The translations under genes and the position numbers were made by a program. Positions 53,957-63,637 of a DNA stretch of 64,000 nt are shown piece by piece. The notes beneath the pieces are model-generated. The model ran no database searches. It worked only from the letters and a program-made list of their open reading frames with translations, and was not told the origin of the DNA. Within the stretch, counting starts at the first letter, position 1, and every line of letters begins with the position of its first letter. This stretch comes from Halonotius aquaticus (GTDB taxonomy: Archaea > Halobacteriota > Halobacteria > Halobacteriales > Haloferacaceae): contig NZ_QKNY01000009.1 in the NCBI RefSeq assembly GCF_003605575.1, positions 124,001 to 188,000 on the forward strand, given 5' to 3'.

Positions 53957-54892
53957 ATGTCGGATCCTGTATTTTCGGTCGTATCAGTCTATAATGACAA
54001 AGAATTATTGGAAGAATGGTTGTTAGACAGCCTCGAATATCAATCAACGTGTGAATTTGAGACAGTCACAGTAGATAATACAAAAGAACAGTTTGACACA
54101 GCACCTGCTGCACTAAATTATGGGGCTAACAGCGCAGATGGAGAATACATAGTTTTTGTTCATCAGGATGTTCGTTTACTTACAGAAAGATGGTTTGAAA
54201 AAGCAAAAGAATATCTTGATGACTTACCTGATTGTGGTATAGCTGGTGTTGCTGGAAAAGATGAGAACGGAAAGCATAAGAACGTAATATATCACGGGAA
54301 ATCGCCAGGGGAATCACAGTATAGTCTACCCCCTAAATTGACAGATCCATATAAACAACCGAAAATTTCTGAACACTGGTCTGAAATAAACAGAGATGAA
54401 ATTCTACAAATATTACCTGAAAAAGATCTGGTTCATCCGATTGGTAATCTAATTAACTCCCCAGAAACTGCCCAGACTTTGGATGAACTATTGGTGATAA
54501 TACCTTCATCTGTTTTTGAACAAGAACAATTTGATTCAAGACTGTGTGATGGGTGGCACCTATATGCACTAGAGTATTGTCTACGGATTAAATATTGTAC
54601 AGAATTTGAAGTGTATGCTCTTCCACTACCAGTTTGGCACTATTCTACCGGCCCTTTGGACAAAGAATTTTATAGAATATTAATGAAAATAACAGAAACC
54701 TACCAGAACTGTACTAATATTTCTCAAATACATGCTACAACTGGTGACTGGCCAATGGATCCCCAATTAATAGAGATAAATAGACGACGCTCAATACTTT
54801 CATTTATTCAGTACGGTATAAAAAACCCAATTCACACTTATAAATATATAAAGAACAAATTCCAGAACTCAATACCAGCGGTTGATAAATAA
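53957..54892 (+). CDS. StrF-like GT-A glycosyltransferase, AT-rich
   Basis: A 311-residue protein. FSVVSVYNDKELLEEWLLDSL and FVHQDVRLL resemble the StrF-type glycosyltransferase fold. The usual family 2 DxD is replaced by HQD. Codon use is AT-rich and lysine-rich, unlike its GC-rich neighbours, suggesting transfer. A TTTTATATTGG box lies about 17-26 bases before the ATG. It overlaps the convergent gene by 24 bases. Confidence 0.75.
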   Translation: MSDPVFSVVSVYNDKELLEEWLLDSLEYQSTCEFETVTVDNTKEQFDTAPAALNYGANSADGEYIVFVHQDVRLLTERWFEKAKEYLDDLPDCGIAGVAGKDENGKHKNVIYHGKSPGESQYSLPPKLTDPYKQPKISEHWSEINRDEILQILPEKDLVHPIGNLINSPETAQTLDELLVIIPSSVFEQEQFDSRLCDGWHLYALEYCLRIKYCTEFEVYALPLPVWHYSTGPLDKEFYRILMKITETYQNCTNISQIHATTGDWPMDPQLIEINRRRSILSFIQYGIKNPIHTYKYIKNKFQNSIPAVDK

Positions 54893-55888
54893 ATCAAAAA
54901 CATCCTGCGTCACATCAGTTATATTTCCGAATTCATGATATAATCCGGTTTTGAACAAGACTATCTGAGCAAGAACCGATTTATTGATTGGTTGTGTTCT
55001 AACTTGGGTTCTATATGAATAATAATTTTTTCTGCGGATTAGCTTATTTTTAATAGGATAAGGATCAACACAGAACCTATTTTTATTAAGTTCATCAAAC
55101 CTTTTAACGAACTCATTCATTTGATTTTCCCACTCTTTTGTGTGTTGGACTGTTTTATCAATGGGTGTTCGTGTTATATCGTATATTGATTTTATGAATT
55201 GGTGGAAATAACTGTCATTAGGTACAACTGTTGAAGTATCTGTATTCGGATGTCGCCGCCATTTTATTAGTGATTCATCAATTATCTCTACAGGCCCAAA
55301 ACAGTGAGAAACAATTGCGATCCAATAATCATATGGAACCTTCCTCGGCACAGGTAATACTGTTTCAAGAAGTGACTTCCGAAACATCATACTTGCACCT
55401 TGAATAAAATTTGACTGTGCAAGACGTTGGGTAAGTTTCTGATGAGATGTTATCGAGGATGGTTCAACGTTCTGAAGATCCCACAAATATTTGTTCATTG
55501 ATTCTAAATCTTGGTCGTGAAATTCTGAATTGTGATAACATAATAATGCACGCCTATTTGATTCAAGCCGTCTCTCTTGTTTTTCTATTTTCGTTTTTTT
55601 CCAATAATCATCTTGGTCACACACCGCAATAAAGTCACCAGAACAATTGCGAAAAGCACGCTCAAAGTTCTTGAATGCACCAACATTGTCGCTGTTTTCG
55701 TATATATTAAAAATGTCGGGATATTCTTTCTGATATTCTTTTGCAATCAACACTGTTCCATCCGTACTATTATCATCACAAACAACTATTTCATCAGGTA
55801 GTCTTGTTTGATCAAGTAAAGAATCAATTAATGTCCTGAGATATCGACCACCGTTATATGTAGGTAATGCAATAGAAATTTCAGTCAT
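54869..55888 (-). CDS. Family 2 glycosyltransferase, AT-rich
   Basis: A 339-residue GT-A enzyme. MTEISIALPTYNGGRYL, CDDNSTDGTVLIA, CDQDDYW and NFIQGASMMFRKSL are clear family motifs and resemble those of the glycosyltransferase at 50895. It is AT-rich and probably recent in this locus. It converges on the StrF-like gene with a 24-base overlap. Confidence 0.86.
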   Translation of the reverse strand: MTEISIALPTYNGGRYLRTLIDSLLDQTRLPDEIVVCDDNSTDGTVLIAKEYQKEYPDIFNIYENSDNVGAFKNFERAFRNCSGDFIAVCDQDDYWKKTKIEKQERRLESNRRALLCYHNSEFHDQDLESMNKYLWDLQNVEPSSITSHQKLTQRLAQSNFIQGASMMFRKSLLETVLPVPRKVPYDYWIAIVSHCFGPVEIIDESLIKWRRHPNTDTSTVVPNDSYFHQFIKSIYDITRTPIDKTVQHTKEWENQMNEFVKRFDELNKNRFCVDPYPIKNKLIRRKNYYSYRTQVRTQPINKSVLAQIVLFKTGLYHEFGNITDVTQDVFDLFINRWY

Positions 55889-55976
55889 TATTTAATTTTG
55901 GCTTTCAATCCTTATCGTAAACTAATTTCACTACAATGAAAACATTGTCATGAGGGATATATTACTTTTTCTTTCA

Positions 55977-58223
55977 CTAATTTGGATTATTCATAGGAAC
56001 GATTCGAATCTCACTGACGTTCATCGTTCGCCACGTTGACCTGTGTTCGGACTGAATCATACTCACCTTTACTGATTCAATCTGGCCCTCTGCCTCAGGG
56101 ACGTATGTCTGATACACGACCGTTCCATTGCCGTAGTAGGTATCATCGTATCGCCAAGACTGATCGATCCTCCCTGTACTTATTTTGGTTCGAGAGCTCT
56201 CGTTGTACTCCAGTGCAAAACGTGGATAGACACCGGGACTCATCTCCGCGGTCATAGACACAAAGACACCGTCAGTTCCAGTTGGGAGAGATGTATGAGA
56301 GTTCTGGACGAACATCTCACGATTATGTGGCGTTTTCGGGCGGTAAGTAAGGCTTAGCGAACCGTCAGCTGTGAACGAATACGGGCTGAGAGGATCACCA
56401 ACAACCGTTTGATTCCATCCTTCCCGGGTTTCCATTGGGACACCAGATCCGTCGGTTGGATCAGGAAGATCTGTTCGGTCAATCCGATAGATGCTTGTTC
56501 CAGTGTCACTGTGATAGACACGTTCGCCGAAGTACTCGTACTTCTCATACTGAGGCGACTGACCACCATCAGACCCTTTCCACAAATCATCCCACACAAG
56601 ACCTGCTTCAAAGATCCCTATAGTTGATGACGGATGAACGACAACATACGAAATGTTGTATTTTCGAATATCAGCTGCTGTCTGCGTATAATTCGAAGAC
56701 CACAAAATAACAGACCCAGCTCTATCTCGATCAGTATCAGGATTTGTGTGCCCGTAGTGCCCGGTAAGAGTTGTAGTATTTGAGAATGAAAGAAGATATG
56801 ATGAATCAACTGCGCCCGCGGTAACGACAGCGTTGTCATTTACATTCTGATCAAGCCATTCGTATGCCTCGAAATCAGAGTTCGATGGGAACTCTACATG
56901 TGTTGGAGTCTTTTCAGCTTGTCCAACTTCATACCCTGTGACACCAATATAACTACCAGTTATTAAGATGAATATAACGAATGTTATTTTTGTAGCCGAC
57001 GCAAGAGGAATACTGAAGCGATCTGTTTTGAATATCGGATAGAGAACCCCTACAGAGAGCCCTGCGAGTATCATAAGGCCAAGCAGATAGAAAACGTAGT
57101 ACCGCCAGACAGGGCCATACGTGAGAAGGGTTGATATCCGATATCCATACAAGAAGACCGCACCGAGACCGGTTATCGCCAGTGCATAGGAAAGCCCTTC
57201 AAGCAGTTCGCTATACAAATCGATCCGACGATCGCGCAGATATCTATACGTGAGACCAACAGCGGCAAATCCGCTTACAGCCAGAGCAAAATAAATAATT
57301 TTGGTATATCCGCTTAGCAACGAACCATTAGTTACCGGATATGCAGTAGCAAGTATGATCTGAGTTGAATCAAGATTATTCAGTGGAGAATTGAAAATAT
57401 TCGTTCCATACTCGGCGTAGCTATCGATCCACCACTCAGCTGTCAGTACGAAAAACACGGCGACCGAGAGGAACGTCGGATATACGATCTCGAGGACGAG
57501 CGTGAATTTTTGATCGATCCGTTGGCCCCAGTTATCGAACGTCTGGTTCGGATACGCTCGGCCACCCGTCCACGGGAAGAGAAGGTAAGCAACCCCGTAG
57601 AGTGCCCACACGAACGCGAAGAAGCTCAGTACGAAAAAGTGCGACCAAAACACGAGTGCAACGCTGGCACCGAACAGAAGACCGGATTTGAGCGTTCGTG
57701 TCCGCAGCACGCGGAAATATAGGTAGCTCGCAAGCAGTGCCATGAGAACGGCAGTGATCATGTGCCCTTGATCAGGAAGCATCAGCGGATAGGCAGCAAG
57801 CGTTCCCGCTGTCACTCCAGCCACTAGGTTCCCGAGATAGCGGACAAACAGAAAGACAGCAACCGGGATAAGCGACCAGATAAGGAGCGTCATGACCGGC
57901 CAGAGATCTTCAAGAGGAATCCCGGTTCCGAGATGGACAATAGCAATAATCGTCTCGAACAGCGAGGAATAGTTCATCAGAATACCGCCGCGCCACCGTG
58001 GGTCATAATGAACGAGTTGGGGCGCGTTTTCTATGAACAGTTGCGCGATACGCATGTGATAACCGGTGTCGTTGAACTCGAAGACCGCCATCGCCATCGG
58101 ATACCGAGCGACGGCACCAAGTAGATACAGCAGGGCAGAAATACCGATTAGAGAGGTGGGAAGCCGAGCGCTAAGAGCCGTTCTAGCATCCGAAGCGCGC
58201 TGTTTGAGCGAACCAAAACCCAT
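55977..58223 (-). CDS. Large GT-C-like membrane glycosyltransferase
   Basis: A 748-residue protein. The first 480 residues contain about twelve hydrophobic helices, with FNDTGYHMRIAQLF early, where GT-C enzymes carry a catalytic Asp in the first external loop. The remainder is an extracellular domain (WLDQNVNDNAVVTAGAVDSS). It lacks the WWDYG motif of AglB/STT3, so it is probably not the oligosaccharyltransferase itself. The ATG at 58223 is used; GATATATATCC is 18-28 bases upstream. Confidence 0.7.
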   Translation of the reverse strand: MGFGSLKQRASDARTALSARLPTSLIGISALLYLLGAVARYPMAMAVFEFNDTGYHMRIAQLFIENAPQLVHYDPRWRGGILMNYSSLFETIIAIVHLGTGIPLEDLWPVMTLLIWSLIPVAVFLFVRYLGNLVAGVTAGTLAAYPLMLPDQGHMITAVLMALLASYLYFRVLRTRTLKSGLLFGASVALVFWSHFFVLSFFAFVWALYGVAYLLFPWTGGRAYPNQTFDNWGQRIDQKFTLVLEIVYPTFLSVAVFFVLTAEWWIDSYAEYGTNIFNSPLNNLDSTQIILATAYPVTNGSLLSGYTKIIYFALAVSGFAAVGLTYRYLRDRRIDLYSELLEGLSYALAITGLGAVFLYGYRISTLLTYGPVWRYYVFYLLGLMILAGLSVGVLYPIFKTDRFSIPLASATKITFVIFILITGSYIGVTGYEVGQAEKTPTHVEFPSNSDFEAYEWLDQNVNDNAVVTAGAVDSSYLLSFSNTTTLTGHYGHTNPDTDRDRAGSVILWSSNYTQTAADIRKYNISYVVVHPSSTIGIFEAGLVWDDLWKGSDGGQSPQYEKYEYFGERVYHSDTGTSIYRIDRTDLPDPTDGSGVPMETREGWNQTVVGDPLSPYSFTADGSLSLTYRPKTPHNREMFVQNSHTSLPTGTDGVFVSMTAEMSPGVYPRFALEYNESSRTKISTGRIDQSWRYDDTYYGNGTVVYQTYVPEAEGQIESVKVSMIQSEHRSTWRTMNVSEIRIVPMNNPN

Positions 58224-58352
58224 ACACACTCCTTACCAGTCGGATATATATCCATTCTGGTTTCATATAGCCAGCGAGAATCAGATCACGCACGATCATC
58301 TGCAGTGAGCGATATAGTTAGTATTTTATCAGCGTAGTGTTTTGTCGGGGCT

Positions 58353-59117
58353 ATGCATACGGTGGCTGTCATGCCAGTTTACAACGGTGCGGAGACGGTT
58401 CGGGATGTCGTTGACCGTATCCCGTGGGACACCGTTGATGAGCTCTACATGGTTGATGACGGGAGCACGGACGATAGCTGGGACGTATTGACGACGCTTG
58501 CATCGGAGTACGACGAAATCAGCGTCCTGCAACACGATGAAAACCAAGGATACGGTGGGGGGCAAAAAACGCTCTACGACGAGGTTCTCGAACAAGGTGG
58601 CGACATCGCCGTCATGATTCACCAAGACGAACATTACGCTCCTGAGGAAATACCGGATCTCGTCGAACCGATCGAAGAGAACCACGGTACCGAAATCGTG
58701 TTCGCACCGCGGCATGGGATGGTTTCAGGTGGGTATCCGCTGCATCGATATCTCGGAAACCGGATCTTGACGACGTTTCAGAACGTGACGCTCGGAACGG
58801 ATCTCTATGAGTTCCATACCGGGTTTCGGGCATACTCCGCAACGGCGCTCAAAGAGATCGACTACCACAACTGCACGAATCAGTTCCACTTTGATACAGA
58901 TATCGTCGGTGAAATCCAGCGTGCCGGACTGTATGATACGCTCAAAGAAGTACCGACGGACTGTTATTACGATGATAATGCAAGTGCGAACCCGTGGATC
59001 TTCTCATATACGTTCAACTGTGCAAAAAGCGCGGTGAAATACCGACTGTCCACCAGAAAGGCACAAACTGCAGAAATCAAAGACAAAAACGTCTCAAGCA
59101 CACCAGCTGACGATTAG
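58353..59117 (+). CDS. Family 2 glycosyltransferase (DPM1-like)
   Basis: A 254-residue GT-A enzyme. VAVMPVYNGAETV, MVDDGSTDDSWDV, QGYGGGQKTLYDE and IHQDEHYAP (His-Gln-Asp in place of DxD) are visible. No membrane helix is present. GTATTTTATC about 24-33 bases upstream supports the start. It converges on the small SMR-like gene with a 5-base gap. Confidence 0.85.
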   Translation: MHTVAVMPVYNGAETVRDVVDRIPWDTVDELYMVDDGSTDDSWDVLTTLASEYDEISVLQHDENQGYGGGQKTLYDEVLEQGGDIAVMIHQDEHYAPEEIPDLVEPIEENHGTEIVFAPRHGMVSGGYPLHRYLGNRILTTFQNVTLGTDLYEFHTGFRAYSATALKEIDYHNCTNQFHFDTDIVGEIQRAGLYDTLKEVPTDCYYDDNASANPWIFSYTFNCAKSAVKYRLSTRKAQTAEIKDKNVSSTPADD

Positions 59118-59122
59118 TCCGT

Positions 59123-59500
59123 TTAGGAGTTTGTGACGATGATGACGATCGAGACGAGCGAGAGCCCAAACCCGAGTAGCAGCATCCGATTGTAGCTAGT
59201 TCCAAAGAAGAGAACATCACCGACTGCAGTAAAGAGGGCCCAAAGCAACAGAGCGACCGCGGTGACGATTCCAACTTCTAATTCGCTTAACGGTGCAAAC
59301 AGAAGCAGTCGTCCGATAAACGCTGCACCGATCGAAAAGAGAACCAACGGCATCATAAAGAACTCAATGAGGAACTCAATCTGAGTTAGTTTGGCTACGG
59401 AGAGATCCCCGATCTCATTGGTGATTACCTTCATTGTGATATTTCCAGCTGCACCAAACGCACTCGATAGGGCTACTAGTCCCCAGAGGCTCAATCGCAT
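59123..59500 (-). CDS. Small four-helix EamA/SMR-like membrane protein
   Basis: A 125-residue protein with four hydrophobic segments (LWGLVALSSAFGAAGNITM, FFMMPLVLFSIGAAFIGRLLLFA, VGIVTAVALLLWALFTAVG and LLGFGLSLVSIVIIVT). GNITMKV early in helix 1 resembles SMR/EamA proteins. In this setting a flippase for lipid-linked sugars is plausible, as in ArnE/F-type pairs, but only one subunit is present. Confidence 0.6.
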   Translation of the reverse strand: MRLSLWGLVALSSAFGAAGNITMKVITNEIGDLSVAKLTQIEFLIEFFMMPLVLFSIGAAFIGRLLLFAPLSELEVGIVTAVALLLWALFTAVGDVLFFGTSYNRMLLLGFGLSLVSIVIIVTNS

Positions 59501-59709
59501 ACTTCGGTGTTTTCGGTGAGTGATTTATTACTTCCTACTCACCAACGAAGATGGCCTACCAAATTCGGGATCATAATTTCCTTTATCGATCTTATTTAAC
59601 CTATTTTATTTGAAACAATATTAATTCAAATAAGTTCTTGCATTAGTAGCCGTCAAGCAATTATAATTAACACCACGTTATTTAAATACGAGAAAATAAA
59701 CAACGCAAC

Positions 59710-61029
59710 ATGGAAGCTGATATTGAAGCATTGATATTAACTTTTGTCATTGGTACTGTTTTATGGTCTTTTCTAATTACATTGTATCGTAAAAATAGAA
59801 TTTCCACACGTCATATTATTGTACTGCTCGCACTCATAGGGATAATATTAAGAATTATATTTGCTGCTGAGACACCGATTGGAATGAATTCTGACGAACC
59901 CGCACATTATAATTATATTTCTTATATATCAACAAACTATTCGCTCCCAGTGTTTGAAATTGTTGAACCAGAAACAATGGAGTATGAATATTACCAACCC
60001 CCAGTATATTATTTGCTTCTCACACCTATCCATTGGATTGCAAACAAGGCAGGCGTAGAGACAAATAATATATATTTAATGCTCAGAGCAGCTAATATTT
60101 TAATATGGCTGTTAACATTCATCCTATCAGTTAAAACATTTAAAAGATTAGGATGGTTCGAAAAACAACAGATACCGGCCTTTGGCAGTTTAGCAATTAT
60201 ATCACTTCTCCCACATTATATTAGTATTTCATCAGGTATTAATAACAGTAATTTACCGATCCTATTTATAACTTGTGTTTCATATTATTTGGCTCATGAT
60301 AAAATAAGGAATCGACAGTGGGCTATCATCGGATTATTAGTCGGGCTGACTGTATTAACAAAAATGTCAGGGGGAGTTGTTGGGATATTTGTAGCTGCTT
60401 ACATTATATACGGTTATTATATTAACCAACAAACCTTACGTGATACCGTATTAGCTTCATTGACATCTGGCGGAATAGCTATTGGATTATGGTCGATCCG
60501 AGCTGCTCGAAATATTCACTATCACAATGAAGCTATTCTAGTGGAGATGGGATCACGCCTATGGGAAAATCCACCTCGCATGCTCAGTGATACAGTTATT
60601 CTGTTTCTTACAGAATTAACCGATACGTTTTGGGCGTCCTCCGGGCCAGTTCTGCAATTTAGACTTTCTGGAATTGCGATAGGTGGTGTATTATGGACAT
60701 TCGCAATTATTGGGCATATTGATTCAATTATCAGCCAAAATGAACTATTTTCTGGAAAAATATCTCAACAATGGTTTATTAGTGGCGTATTTATGTTGAT
60801 TGCTAATCTACTTGCAATCTTTCGAATGGCCGATCAAGTCGGAAACGTACAAGGGCGGTTTTTATTCCCATCACTACTCTTTGTTGGAATAATAACAGCA
60901 GTTGGGTTACGTGAATTTGGTTTACAGACAAAGATCATGCCCATCCATTTTGTTGGTGGCATGACCCTTTATGCAATTTTGTTTACTGTTCATCGATTTA
61001 CTCAAAGTTCTGTCGGAATTTTCTTCTAA
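59710..61029 (+). CDS. GT-C-like membrane glycosyltransferase, AT-rich
   Basis: A 439-residue protein with about ten membrane helices. NSDEPAHYNYI carries the Asp-Glu pair typical of GT-C/ArnT-like enzymes in the first loop, and QGRFLFPSLL is a common late motif. It would transfer sugar from a lipid carrier on the outer face. It is AT-rich. TTATTTAAATA is about 20-32 bases upstream of the ATG. Confidence 0.72.
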   Translation: MEADIEALILTFVIGTVLWSFLITLYRKNRISTRHIIVLLALIGIILRIIFAAETPIGMNSDEPAHYNYISYISTNYSLPVFEIVEPETMEYEYYQPPVYYLLLTPIHWIANKAGVETNNIYLMLRAANILIWLLTFILSVKTFKRLGWFEKQQIPAFGSLAIISLLPHYISISSGINNSNLPILFITCVSYYLAHDKIRNRQWAIIGLLVGLTVLTKMSGGVVGIFVAAYIIYGYYINQQTLRDTVLASLTSGGIAIGLWSIRAARNIHYHNEAILVEMGSRLWENPPRMLSDTVILFLTELTDTFWASSGPVLQFRLSGIAIGGVLWTFAIIGHIDSIISQNELFSGKISQQWFISGVFMLIANLLAIFRMADQVGNVQGRFLFPSLLFVGIITAVGLREFGLQTKIMPIHFVGGMTLYAILFTVHRFTQSSVGIFF

Positions 61030-61391
61030 TGTTCCCAACTAATTTACATCCATCTTTGATTATTATTTCTGTCGACTCAGCAAGTGAATTTTCACTTATC
61101 ATTTGATTTTACAAATTGCTGTATTTAGAAAGTTGCTCTTCAAATTTAACCAATGATTTCATGTCGTTATTTGAGTACGAAAACGTACGTGCTTTGGTAT
61201 ATGCTACTAGACATTAATATTTAAAAACAAATAGATAGTACCGAGAACATTAAAATGATAGAATGAATAGTGGCTAGAATAAATATAATTACTATCTATT
61301 TCGCTCTATCTGAACCAATTAACTATTATGTAGCAACAATCGCAAGCACAGGAAAGAAAGAATTAAACTACCACCTGAAAATAAAGTCAAC
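61030..61391. other. AT-rich intergenic region
   Basis: About 360 bases with no coding frame I can support. It carries the presumed promoter of the epimerase (GAATTAAACTA about 22-32 bases before 61392). It sits at the switch from AT-rich to GC-rich coding. Confidence 0.5.
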
Positions 61392-62354
61392 ATGAAAACG
61401 GCCATCACTGGCGGAGCAGGGTTTTTAGGCTCTAACATCGTTGACTATTTTGTTACACAAGATTCTGATGTCGTTGTTTTCGACGACTTCAGCGACGGAA
61501 CACGCGAGAACCTCGCAGCGTCGATCGATGAGATCGAGATTCGAGACGTAGACCTTCGTGATCGTGAGCCGACAATCAACGCGTTTTCCGATATCGATGT
61601 CGTCGTCCATCTCGCCGCGAAGATCGGCGGGATCGGCTACTTCCACCACGTCCCGGCGGATATCATCGCTATGAACGATGCGATGAATCGGAACGTGCTC
61701 GATGCGGCGGTCGAACACGATCTCGATCGCGTGTGCTACGCCTCATCGTCGATGGTCTATGAAAACGCGACTGACTTCCCCGTTACCGAAACCCAGATCG
61801 GGGAGATTCCCCCGCCGGATAGTGCATACGGCTACCAGAAACTCTCCGGGGAGTACTACTGTCACGCCTATCACGACCAGTACGACGTGGAGTACAGTAT
61901 TTTCCGGCCGTTTAATGCAGTCGGCCCGCGCGAGCCGCCGGGCGACGAGGTCGGACAAGCACACGTCATCCCGGATTTCGTAAAGAAAATCAGGGATGAA
62001 AAACAGCACCCACTGGACATCCTCGGTTCGGGTGAACAGGTTCGCTCGTTTACGAACGTCAAAGACATCGCCGCCGGGGTTTACAAGTGCGCCTACGACG
62101 ACGCTGCAGCTAACGAGGACTTCAATCTCGGCTCGGCAGAGGGCGTCACAATGCTTGAGTTAGCCCAACAGATCTGGAACTACTGCGGTCGTGAGGAGGA
62201 GTTCGCAGTCAACCGCCAAGACGCGTTTGACCACGACGTTCAAAAACGGATTCCCGACTCATCGAAAGCAGCAAACGTACTCGATTGGGAACCGGAAATA
62301 TCCCTCGAAGAATCGCTCGATGAGTACATTACGTGGTATCAGGAGACACTCTAA
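61392..62354 (+). CDS. NAD-dependent sugar epimerase/dehydratase (extended SDR)
   Basis: A 320-residue SDR. The NAD motif is GGAGFLGSN. The catalytic set is SSSMVYE plus YGYQK. FRPFNAVGPRE and RSFTNVKDIA are typical of NDP-sugar epimerases and dehydratases. Substrate cannot be fixed from sequence alone. It overlaps the nucleotide-sugar dehydrogenase gene by one base. Confidence 0.88.
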   Translation: MKTAITGGAGFLGSNIVDYFVTQDSDVVVFDDFSDGTRENLAASIDEIEIRDVDLRDREPTINAFSDIDVVVHLAAKIGGIGYFHHVPADIIAMNDAMNRNVLDAAVEHDLDRVCYASSSMVYENATDFPVTETQIGEIPPPDSAYGYQKLSGEYYCHAYHDQYDVEYSIFRPFNAVGPREPPGDEVGQAHVIPDFVKKIRDEKQHPLDILGSGEQVRSFTNVKDIAAGVYKCAYDDAAANEDFNLGSAEGVTMLELAQQIWNYCGREEEFAVNRQDAFDHDVQKRIPDSSKAANVLDWEPEISLEESLDEYITWYQETL

Positions 62355-63637
62355 TGGGTGACGTAGGCCAGGGCGTTGCGATTATCGGTGCCGGTCGTAT
62401 CGGTGTTCCATGGGGTGCCGTGCTAGCAGCAACGCAGGATGTCGAGGTAACGTGTATCGATATCGATGAAGACAGAGTAGCGACTCTAAATAGCGGTACT
62501 GCACCCTTTTCTGAACCACAGCTCGACGAATACCTCGCGACAGCCGTTGAAAGTGGGACACTCGCCGCGACAACGGATCCGTCAGCAGTAACCGATCATC
62601 AGTACGTTGCGTTCGCCGTTAACGCACCACGAAACGGGATGTCCGAGTTCCTTGAAACAGTCCGAGAGTACGGCCCCTACCTGCGTGATGATCATACCGT
62701 CGTTAACCGGGTGACGCTGCCGGTAGACATGATCGGTCGAATGCGTGAGACCATTGCGAAACACGCCGAGGGTGATCCAACGTTCGCCGCGTTTCCCGAA
62801 CGACTCGCAGAAGGGAAAGCGATCGAAGAAATCAAATCGCTGCCAAAAATTGTCGGTGTAGATGACGAGCAGGGGCGGGAGAGTATGCACGAGTTGTTAC
62901 GGTCGTTTGATGCGGACATCAAGTTCACCGATCCAGAGACGGCGATGTTCGTTAAACTCATCGACAATTCCTACCGAGACGCGCTCTTTGCCATCGCAAA
63001 CCAAATCGCATACACCGCTGATCAACTGGATTTGGATGCGCACAAAGCCATCTCACTGGCTAATTACGAATATCCCCGGAACGATATCCCGACCCCTGGG
63101 CCTGTTGGTGGAAAGTGTCTTCCCAAAGATCCGCATTTCCTCACCGATGAGCGGGTTTGCGATCAGCCGACGACACCCGATCTGTTCAATGCCACCCGAC
63201 GAACAAATGCGCATCTATCCTCCTATACTGTAACCCAAGTTGTCAGACGGCAACCCTCCAAGGTCGCAATGCTAGGGCTCTCGTACAAGCGAGGGGTCGG
63301 AGACACGTATAACTCACCGGCAAAAGACATCGCAGACAGTCTCGAGGCGCAGGGGCTCCCGGTCGTAGCATATGAGCCCCATGTCGATGGGTACGACGAC
63401 CTATCAGGTACGCTCGATGGGGCAGATGTTGTAATCCTGGCAGTCAATCACGGGGAGTTCGAGGGGCTTGAACCACAAATTAACGATCTAACGGCTGAAA
63501 ACGCAACCGTCTATGATCTCTGGGGCGCGCTTGATCGTGATAAACTCACACGAACCTACGATGGGTTCGGGATCGCAGGCGATCAAAACGAGACTACGAG
63601 CCGCGCTGGCCACAAAAATACTCCTGTCAAAGAATGA
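62354..63637 (+). CDS. NDP-sugar 6-dehydrogenase (UDP-glucose/GDP-mannose type)
   Basis: A 427-residue protein. The Rossmann start is VAIIGAGRIGVPWG. The motif FPERLAEGKAIEEI, active-site GGKCLPKDP with the catalytic Cys, and a C-terminal second Rossmann-like domain (SKVAMLGLSYKRGVGDTYNSP) match UDP-Glc/ManNAc dehydrogenases. It makes uronic or mannosaminuronic acid for the glycan. It starts on the epimerase stop and overlaps the next glycosyltransferase by 4 bases. Confidence 0.9.
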   Translation: MGDVGQGVAIIGAGRIGVPWGAVLAATQDVEVTCIDIDEDRVATLNSGTAPFSEPQLDEYLATAVESGTLAATTDPSAVTDHQYVAFAVNAPRNGMSEFLETVREYGPYLRDDHTVVNRVTLPVDMIGRMRETIAKHAEGDPTFAAFPERLAEGKAIEEIKSLPKIVGVDDEQGRESMHELLRSFDADIKFTDPETAMFVKLIDNSYRDALFAIANQIAYTADQLDLDAHKAISLANYEYPRNDIPTPGPVGGKCLPKDPHFLTDERVCDQPTTPDLFNATRRTNAHLSSYTVTQVVRRQPSKVAMLGLSYKRGVGDTYNSPAKDIADSLEAQGLPVVAYEPHVDGYDDLSGTLDGADVVILAVNHGEFEGLEPQINDLTAENATVYDLWGALDRDKLTRTYDGFGIAGDQNETTSRAGHKNTPVKE

